Positions 45,153 to 51,095 of a stretch of 64,000 nt of DNA are shown one piece after another. Under the pieces are notes generated by a model. The model searched no databases. It was given only the letters and a program-made list of their open reading frames with translations, and was not told where the DNA came from. Positions within the stretch are counted from its first letter, which is position 1. Each line of letters opens with the position of its first letter. Source of the DNA: Lachnospiraceae bacterium (GTDB lineage Bacteria > Bacillota > Clostridia > Lachnospirales > Lachnospiraceae); the NCBI GenBank assembly GCA_910574865.1, contig CAJTDN010000002.1, forward strand, positions 62,001-126,000, written 5' to 3'. The position numbers and the translations under genes were made by a program.

Positions 45153-45646
45153 GGCCTTTCATTCCTTTCTGAAACTGTTTTGTTTCTATAATCTTGCTCT
45201 TTTGCCTCGTTCTCCGCCTTCCACAAATTGTCACAGACCTGGACCAGGAGCCGCCTGAGCACGATTTTTTCCTCTACGCTCATCCCCGCGAACACCGTCT
45301 CGTCCATCATGCGGCCTACCTTGCCCAGATTTTCCAGATACGTGCAGCTCTTCTCCGTGACCGAAAGCCGCATCACCCGCTGATCCTTTGAATCCGGACG
45401 GCGCACCACGTACCCCTCTTTTTCCATCTTCTGGATGGAGGTCGTAATCGTCGAGGGCGTCACGTTCATCCGCTCCGCCAGTTCCTTCTGCGACAGCTCC
45501 TTCCCTGCCAATGCCAACAAAATCCCCGCCTGCCATGGCTTCATGTCGAATTGGGCAAACATCCGCTTGGAGTGTTCGTCCATCAGCCAGGTGACCTGGC
45601 CGAACAATGCAAGCGCGGGAATTTTAGAATCCATGTACCACATCAT
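45149..45646 (-). CDS. MarR-family repressor of the ABC exporter operon
   Basis: The start is the ATG at 45644-45646 (AAAGGTGGG upstream). The 165-residue protein has the MarR winged helix (SQKELAERMNVTPSTITTSI, then GYVVRRPDSKDQRVMRLSVT). It overlaps the exporter gene by 4 nt, the usual MarR-exporter operon in Clostridia, and an inverted repeat (45680-45701) lies just upstream as an autoregulatory site. Confidence 0.93.
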   Translation of the reverse strand: MMWYMDSKIPALALFGQVTWLMDEHSKRMFAQFDMKPWQAGILLALAGKELSQKELAERMNVTPSTITTSIQKMEKEGYVVRRPDSKDQRVMRLSVTEKSCTYLENLGKVGRMMDETVFAGMSVEEKIVLRRLLVQVCDNLWKAENEAKEQDYRNKTVSERNERP

Positions 45647-45679
45647 CTTCCCACCTTTCGCCCCGCAAATCAATCGCAA

Positions 45680-45701
45680 ATTAGTTTGATATCCAACTAA
45701 T
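45680..45701 (-). promoter_or_regulatory. MarR operator candidate
   Basis: ATTAGTT-TGATATCC-AACTAAT is a 7-bp inverted repeat 34 bp upstream of the MarR start codon. A related half-site pattern (TTAGTTTTCCAAC) occurs at about 45806. The repeat resembles known MarR exporter operators with AGTTGGATATCAAACT cores. Confidence 0.6.
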
Positions 45702-45891
45702 AAAATACACCGGGCAATCTTGTTTGTCAATATATATTTTGTAAAAATTGTTGGATTTTTAAATTATTTCTTTCCTCCTGCAGTATTTGTTTATAAAAAT
45801 TTAATTAGTTTTCCAACAAATTAAAATTTTGCGAATTCCAGGAAATGGGAAGGATGCCCCGGATACATAGAAAGACCCGTTTAACTCATAT

Positions 45892-45922
45892 GGGGCGCGG
45901 ACTGTTTCACAGTCCGCGCCCC
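45892..45922. repeat. Perfect 14-bp GC-rich hairpin
   Basis: GGGGCGCGGACTGT / ACAGTCCGCGCCCC with a 3-nt loop. No T run follows on either strand. It lies between the exporter operon promoter and the 3' end of the vWA remnant, so it may act as a weak terminator for the latter. Confidence 0.75.
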
Positions 45923-45947
45923 GTTACCTTATCAGCAATTGTGCTTC

Positions 45948-46491
45948 TCATTTTCTCTTCCGATTGTCCGCCTTGATTTTTTCCGCCCACTGCGGCGAAA
46001 TGGACGCGCACGCGCGCATCTCGCACACCGCCCCGGCCACCGTCTCATAAAGCACTTCCGTCCCCTATTCATCCGCGTGGTAGTCGACCGCCCTGTCCCT
46101 TCCGATTCCCAAGCCCGCCGCCGTCATTTTCGGCACGTCTGCAAGTTTCACGCGGTCATGCAGCACCTCGCTCACATTGTCAAACAGAACCGTGGACACA
46201 TAACATTCCCCGTCCTGCTTCTTCTGCTTTTCAATCATGGCGTTAAAGCCGCCGATGGTGTCGTTTTCCAGGCCGGACATCGAGCCGCTGCGGTCGAGGA
46301 TGAACACCAGCTCCGTGACGCCATTTTTTCTCGCGCCGCTTTTTCCACTCACGGCAGAGTTACCGTCTCTTCCGTTCACATCCTCCTTGCCGTTCACGTT
46401 GCCAAAGCCATTCTTGCCGCTTCCCCCCCCTCTTGCCGTCTACATCGTCCTTGCCGCCCTTCCAATGTTTTAAGCTTTTCATGATTTTCAT
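45948..46491 (-). pseudogene. vWA-domain protein, multiply disrupted
   Basis: The ATG at 46489-46491 (GGAGG upstream) opens the frame; a G8 tract near 46425 shifts it. Downstream the vWA start TELVFILDRSGSMSGLENDT is clear, with the MIDAS motif DRSGS. Then GRDRAVDYHADE meets TAG (46065-46067), and the same frame goes on as GTEVLYETVAGAVCEMRACA. The central half of the domain, with the second MIDAS Thr, is deleted. One frameshift, one stop and one deletion make it dead. Confidence 0.82.
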
Positions 46492-46624
46492 AACGAATCC
46501 TCCTGATAAAATACTTTTCAACGGTTTATGGATGAGCCGGCGTTCCATTCATCCATGTCCAACCTTGTGAACACATTATAAACATTCCATCAGGAAAAAA
46601 GGTCGCATGGGAAGCGACAAGTGA

Positions 46625-46730
46625 AATACCCCGCAGCAAGCTACGGGGCATCATAGCTTGAATGCGCAGCAAGCTGCGGGGTATTGCACCCTCGCGGCAG
46701 TCGCCAAGGTCATGCAAGCATGACTTTGGC
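46625..46730. repeat. Palindrome cluster between the vWA remnant and the toxin-antitoxin pair
   Basis: A perfect 12-bp outer inverted repeat AATACCCCGCAG / CTGCGGGGTATT (46625-46636, 46674-46685) encloses CCCCG-AGC-GCT-CGGGG. A second hairpin GCCAA-GTCATGC / GCATGAC-TTGGC with one mismatch lies at 46703-46730. The 46496-46786 gap holds no gene. Confidence 0.7.
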
Positions 46731-46786
46731 TCGTTGCTCGCGGGAATAAATCTTACCAAATATTTTTTCTTTTCCCACACTTTGAT

Positions 46787-47224
46787 TTATTCTTGTTCGT
46801 TCTCCCATTCATCCAAAGTCAGACATGGGAGCTCTTTTTCTTGTCTAAGTTGTTTGTCATTTGTAAAAAACATATCACATCCGCTAATTACAGCCGTTGC
46901 AATTTGTAACGCGTCCATCGCTTTAAAATTTTTATATTGTCCTCTTAGCTTTGCCCCCTGCTCCGCAACTTCAGAATCCACGTTGACAACTTCAATATTC
47001 ATATATTTAATGAATTTTTTAAAATTATCCACAAGTTCTAATTTACCACTACTATACGGAAATACCAGATACTCTTCAACAGTGACTGCCGATGTGACAA
47101 TTTGTATATCCTCTTTAATACACTTTGAAAAAAAATTTTTAACGGATTCCATATATAACGAACTATTTTCCAAATAATATATGATAGGCGCAGTATCCAC
47201 AAATACCCTCTTAAAATCTGTCAT
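46787..47224 (-). CDS. PIN-domain toxin (VapC-like)
   Basis: The 145-residue protein begins MTDFKRVFVDTAPIIYYLEN, with the first PIN acidic residue in VDTAP. MDALQIATAVISGCDMFFTN supplies the later acidic residues (MDALQ, FFTNDKQ). PIN toxins cut tRNA or rRNA. It overlaps the antitoxin gene by 14 nt, the usual layout. The gene is AT-rich compared with the core. Confidence 0.92.
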   Translation of the reverse strand: MTDFKRVFVDTAPIIYYLENSSLYMESVKNFFSKCIKEDIQIVTSAVTVEEYLVFPYSSGKLELVDNFKKFIKYMNIEVVNVDSEVAEQGAKLRGQYKNFKAMDALQIATAVISGCDMFFTNDKQLRQEKELPCLTLDEWENEQE

Positions 47225-47435
47225 TGTCCCTCAGCTCCCTTACATACTCATCAGCCTTCTGCCCACGTTCTGTTACCGGCATGACAAATTGTTCAAGCCC
47301 TGTCACATCTTTCGTTTTCGCTTCAGAATTTCCCAAGATGCCATTCACACCTTTCATAATTTGAATCACAAAACATAATTTATCTTCCGGTATATTTTCC
47401 AACATTTGAATTGCTTCTTGTCTCATTGCCGTCAT
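47211..47435 (-). CDS. Antitoxin of the PIN-domain pair
   Basis: I place the start at the ATG at 47433-47435, after AAAAGGAGGTG. The 74-residue protein reads MTAMRQEAIQMLENIPEDKL and ends GQKADEYVRELRDNDRF, a form common to small antitoxins: an N-terminal helix pair and a charged tail that binds the toxin. Its position before an overlapping PIN toxin supports the role. Confidence 0.85.
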   Translation of the reverse strand: MTAMRQEAIQMLENIPEDKLCFVIQIMKGVNGILGNSEAKTKDVTGLEQFVMPVTERGQKADEYVRELRDNDRF

Positions 47436-47541
47436 CAAAGCACCTCCTTTTATATAACGGGACATCCATTTACCATTTCTCCCCCTACAAATATGCTTTG
47501 AAAGTATACTAACACATGGATACTCTGATGGCAACAAGTTT

Positions 47542-47979
47542 TTGTTTCATTTTCTCAATCTAAAAAAAGCCGTTCTTTACGCGACCGCCCACGGAATCTA
47601 CACGCTATACTTAAACGGGTACGGCGACTGCCTGGACACCGGTTTTTTAAGCGTGCACCTGTTGCTCGACGTGCTCGCCGAAACCGGCCATGCCGACATC
47701 GCCTACAAGCTTCTGTTTCAAACGAAATGCCCCGGATGGCTCTATATGGTCGGACACGGCGCGACCACGATTTTGGAAACATGGGACTGCGTCAAGGAAG
47801 ACGGAAGCGTCGGCACATACTCGTACAACCATTATTCCTATGGCTGCGTCGGGAAATGGCTTTACACGAGGCTCGCGGGAATTAGCGCAAGGGCACCCGG
47901 TTACAAGGAAGTGCAAATTTGCCCCGGCATCGACAGCGGCCTCACCCATAGGGATTTCAAGGGTTTTCAAGAAAGATGA
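47542..47979 (+). pseudogene. GH78 alpha-L-rhamnosidase, fused N- and C-terminal fragments (copy 2)
   Basis: The first codons match the N-terminal domain (YATAHGIYTLYLNG). They are joined directly to the C-terminal catalytic part TGFLSVHLLLDVLAETGHAD, AYKLLFQTKCPGWLY, HGATTILETWD and GSVGTYSYNHYSYGCVGKWL. About 500 central residues are missing, so it is the product of an internal deletion. The last 13 codons belong to the palindromic repeat that follows. It is a different copy from the remnant at 30541. Confidence 0.9.
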
Positions 47980-48075
47980 ATGAGGCGTACAAGGACGTAC
48001 GCCAATTGAAGATGACGCTGAAAACCCTTGAAATCACATGGGCTGAGGCGTGTTGCCCTCCGTACACCGACGCTA
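47941..48075 (+). repeat. Palindromic element, copy A
   Basis: Outer stem GATTTCAAGGGTTTTCA (47953-47969) and its perfect complement (48019-48035), extended by CTCACCCAT / ATGGGCTGAG. The loop holds an apical hairpin GGCGTAC-AAGGAC-GTACGCC (47984-48003). A tail TTGCCCTCCGTACACCGACG follows. It is nearly identical to copy C (56880-57014) and shares the apical hairpin and tail, but not the stem, with copy B (56736-56860). Confidence 0.9.
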
Positions 48076-48190
48076 TCGTGAGGCATTACATAAACTAAGC
48101 GAAAGTGACCAATCCGTCTTCAAGGACAATGTCGCATTCAAATATGCCAATGATGAAGACATCATTAAACGGCTGTGCGGTCTGAAATAA
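48076..48190 (+). pseudogene. C-terminal remnant of an unrecognised protein
   Basis: After the repeat, an open frame reads ALHKLSESDQSVFKDNVAFK and YANDEDIIKRLCGLK before a stop at about 48190. It looks like a genuine protein end but has no start. I do not recognise it. The palindromic element probably entered or replaced the upstream part of this gene. Confidence 0.4.
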
Positions 48191-48278
48191 ATGCCGATAT
48201 TATTTTTCCCATGTCTGAACCAGTGCCAGACATGGAGATTCAAGAGAATTTTTGTCAGCATTTCTAAAATATCGGCAT
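48191..48278. repeat. Composite inverted repeat
   Basis: ATGCCGATATT (48191-48201) is repeated in inverse at 48268-48278. Inside lies a perfect 9-bp stem CCATGTCTG / CAGACATGG (about 48208-48234). It separates the unknown C-terminal remnant from the transposase remnant. Confidence 0.65.
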
Positions 48279-48465
48279 ATGAATCCTGGAACTTGTCTTT
48301 AACCGCAATAAAAACGATGAATGCCTTGACCGGACGAACGTGCAGGGTGATTTCTCGATCCTGGGGAACGAGTTTGTAAACTATATCAGCACCGTGGCCA
48401 CATATAGGATTATCCGCAAGACCAGACAGTGCGGCCTGCTGGAAAAAACATCTTACGGAGACCTG

Positions 48466-48508
48466 ATGGATGACCTTTCCTCCGCCAGGCGGAGGAAAGG
48501 TCATCCAT
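48466..48508. repeat. Perfect 21-bp inverted duplication within the transposase remnant
   Basis: The coding stretch for MDDLSSA (48466-48486) is copied in inverse at 48488-48508 with one base between. The copy replaces the normal following codons. It looks like a template-switch event and not a regulatory element. Confidence 0.85.
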
Positions 48509-48681
48509 CGGAACCAAGATCAGATGATGGCTACTGGGTACACACGCCCAAGGGTGTGTTTGAAGAGTTGGAGGCACTTGGCCTTTCCATTCCGAAACCG
48601 AAACCAGAACCTAAGAAACAAGGGCGCAAACCCAAGCCCAAGGATACAGAGGCCGCGCGGTCGTCCAAGGAAGGATACAAA

Positions 48682-48716
48682 TCAATCTGTCGGACTTCTA
48701 TAGTCCGACAGATTGG
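48682..48716. repeat. 14-bp inverted repeat at the transposase end
   Basis: CAATCTGTCGGACT and AGTCCGACAGATTG face each other with a short loop. It covers the end of the transposase frame and may be a second inverted duplication or a terminator-like stem. Confidence 0.75.
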
Positions 48717-48726
48717 GAAACTTTTA

Positions 48727-50199
48727 TTATAGCTGGTGTGGGAAATTCGAATAATTATACTTCGTTCCCTTCGCACTAATTTCACAAGTGTACTCATGAT
48801 CCTTTTTTAAATATTCATCCGTCACATTAAAATAGGTATGATAAACCCTTCCTTCCCTATCAGGTACCGGATCGTCCCATGTTACATCTACCATATACCA
48901 TTCGCCTTCCAACTGCACGGCATTCCACCCATGAAGCCCTCCTTCTTCACCACTGTTATATGCCATTCCTGAAACCTCGATGCAAGGAATGCCCAGAATA
49001 TCCATACAAAGTTGAAATGCCTCTGTATATCCGGCACAGACAGCCGTTCGATTGACAAATACGCCCTCCGCACTATAAGAAACATCCGGTATTGTATCAT
49101 TCAAATAGTTGTCATAATCATATTCGCAATTTAACACTATGTAATCATGAACCGCCAGTTCCTGCTCGTATGGGGTCTGATACCGGCAAGCTTCATCCAA
49201 GCACGCCTTCAATCCATTATAAAAAGCCATATCCTCTGCGGAAAGCACGGACGTATTTCCCCATTTATATGCATACTCAAACTTGTAATATCTACTATAA
49301 GATTCAAGATTGCAGCCATCGCTGTCATCTTGGATGCCAGTAGTCACGTTAAAGTGCCATAATACACCATCAATAACCGCACCGCCCTTTGCCATCGTTC
49401 CGTAAATAGGGTCAAAGTAATATGTGCCGTTCGCATTCCTATCAAACCCCTTTACCATGTGGCCTTCACTGTCATAACGTACCCACTTGCCGTAACGCGT
49501 TCCATATCCATCCGTATAATCCCCCCAGTCTCCCGCTTCGGATTCCTGGTAAACGTCTTTCGAGACCGCCTTCTTGCCGCCGTCTATATTATCCAGCCAG
49601 TACCATGCGTCAGTGAACGGGTCATAAATCTCTTTCCCTCTATAAGAAGGATTTATGCTATACCCTTGACGGACATGGCCTTCGTACCAATAATCATTCC
49701 CGTCGATATTCTTCCAGCCAAATTCGGGAACCTTGCCAAGGTTTCTTTCCAAAATGCCCGTGTTGACGTTAAAATAATATTCTGTTCCGTCAATGGTAGT
49801 ATATCCTTTTGCCATCGTGCCATAAATCCAGTCAAAATAAAAGATGCCGTTTTGATTCATATTCCACCCCTTTACCATATGGCCTTCACCATCATAGCGC
49901 ACCCATTTGCCCATATTCCCTTCATCGTCTGCTTTTGACTCCTGGTACACATCCTTGCTCTTCGCCATACGTCCCCCGTCCACGGCATCCAGCCAGTACC
50001 ACGCATTGCTGCCTGGATCATATATTTCCTTTCCCCGTCCTTCCGTTCCTTGTTTCACGCCATTTTCATACCAGTAGGCGTTCCCATCCACAACCTCCCA
50101 GCCATTTTCCACCGCAGCATGAACCGGGACTTGAACTACAAGCCCTGCCGTCAGAACCGCTAATACCATTGTTCCCAATACTCTAATAATTTTTTTCAT
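48727..50199 (-). CDS. Secreted transglutaminase-like protein with long aromatic repeats
   Basis: The start is the ATG at 50197-50199, with GGAGGAAG upstream. The 490-residue protein has a signal peptide (MKKIIRVLGTMVLAVLTAGL, cleavage after VHA), then two copies of a repeat of about 105 residues (GKEIYDP, WYWLD, KDVYQES, GKWVRYD, GHMVKG, YYFD, YGTMAKG) similar in style to wall-binding repeats. The C-terminal domain carries a transglutaminase triad: Cys in RTAVCAGYTEAF (about 388), His in LHGWNAV and Asp in MVDVTWDDP. It may cross-link or bind wall or matrix. It follows a broken SGNH hydrolase gene (TAATG overlap). Confidence 0.88.
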   Translation of the reverse strand: MKKIIRVLGTMVLAVLTAGLVVQVPVHAAVENGWEVVDGNAYWYENGVKQGTEGRGKEIYDPGSNAWYWLDAVDGGRMAKSKDVYQESKADDEGNMGKWVRYDGEGHMVKGWNMNQNGIFYFDWIYGTMAKGYTTIDGTEYYFNVNTGILERNLGKVPEFGWKNIDGNDYWYEGHVRQGYSINPSYRGKEIYDPFTDAWYWLDNIDGGKKAVSKDVYQESEAGDWGDYTDGYGTRYGKWVRYDSEGHMVKGFDRNANGTYYFDPIYGTMAKGGAVIDGVLWHFNVTTGIQDDSDGCNLESYSRYYKFEYAYKWGNTSVLSAEDMAFYNGLKACLDEACRYQTPYEQELAVHDYIVLNCEYDYDNYLNDTIPDVSYSAEGVFVNRTAVCAGYTEAFQLCMDILGIPCIEVSGMAYNSGEEGGLHGWNAVQLEGEWYMVDVTWDDPVPDREGRVYHTYFNVTDEYLKKDHEYTCEISAKGTKYNYSNFPHQL

Positions 50200-51050
50200 T
50201 ATCTCTTCCTCCAACATATTCTTAATAAATCCTCGCAATCTATAAATTGTTTTACCTCCGTTCCCCCCATCGTCCTGATAATTGCAATTGCTATGGCATC
50301 CATCCCTCTACAAGTTGGATGAGAACCATCCATTGTATCATAAGACACTTTATTGCCATACAAATCCACCACGTTACATTCATTTTCCCGTGCCACTCTG
50401 CGGATAATGTCATTATAATCCTCTATATATACCCCCGCATACTTATGAGGAAATTTAAAATCAGGACGCTTAGATATATATGTTTCGGTTAAAGTGCAAC
50501 ACCAAATTTCACTATCCGGGTAATTTGTTTTCAACTTTCCAAGCATCAGTCCGTATGCAATATCAAAATCCCCTGATTCACCTCCTAAAATTCGAGTTTC
50601 ATCCCCCGTCCTTGCCCCGGATGCCCAATCATTTACTCCCAGAAATACAATAATGACATCCGGCATAATCTTTCCTATATGTAAGGACGATGTACGCTCA
50701 TCACTGCATCCCGAAGGAAATAATTCATTTTGATTTGGCGACTTAGTGACCCGGCTTCCCGACCATGAATTATTAACAAGCAATTCCCCGCCGAAAAATT
50801 CAATCACCTTTTCCCACCATGTGTCCCTTGCTTCGTTCACTCCAGAATTTACGCAAATTTCACCTTTGTAAAAAACATTATATCCTTTCGGATTATAACC
50901 TTCAAACGTACTGATTGAATCTCCTAATATGGAAAACTGCTTTCCAAAATATCTGTTATTCCCCTGCCAACCGTAAAATTCCTGATTATTTTTGAATTCC
51001 GAGGCATTTTATAACTTTTGAATTTGATAGGTTACACGTTTAATTTCCAT
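50199..51050 (-). pseudogene. SGNH/GDSL hydrolase with nonsense codon 14
   Basis: From the ATG at 51048-51050 the frame reads MEIKRVTYQIQKL, TAA (51009-51011), then an unbroken NASEFKNNQEFYGWQGNNRY and FGKQFSILGDSISTFEGYNP. The nucleophile motif GDSIS and the later LGVNDW and DGSHP blocks are intact, but no start codon exists between the stop and the nucleophile. The longest ATG frame (to 50840) lacks the catalytic Ser. It is a recent pseudogene or a sequence error; the AAA to TAA change would be one base. Confidence 0.82.
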
Positions 51051-51091
51051 AATCCCTCTCCAAAATCATTGATTCAAATGTCGACTCATGG
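51041..51091. repeat. 51-bp scar identical to the 3' end of the lipoprotein gene
   Basis: These 51 bases equal 60181-60231 except for one position. At 60181 they are the last 17 codons (ending ESMILERDYGN) of the lipoprotein gene. Here they stand alone between the NACHT stop codon (51096) and the SGNH start (51050), whose ATG lies inside them. Confidence 0.9.
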
Positions 51092-51095
51092 AAGA

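Larger units (their letters stand above)
48286..48716 (+). pseudogene. IS1634-type transposase, C-terminal remnant
   Basis: The frame reads VQGDFSILGNEFVNYISTVA, RIIRKTRQCGLLEKTSYGDL and MDDLSSA, then GYWVHTPKGVFEELEALGLS and a Lys/Pro tail, the conserved end of DDE transposases of the IS1634/IS4 group in Clostridia. After KPKDTEA the true ending RGRPRKDTNQSVGLL is in another frame. All catalytic DDE residues are missing. Confidence 0.82.
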
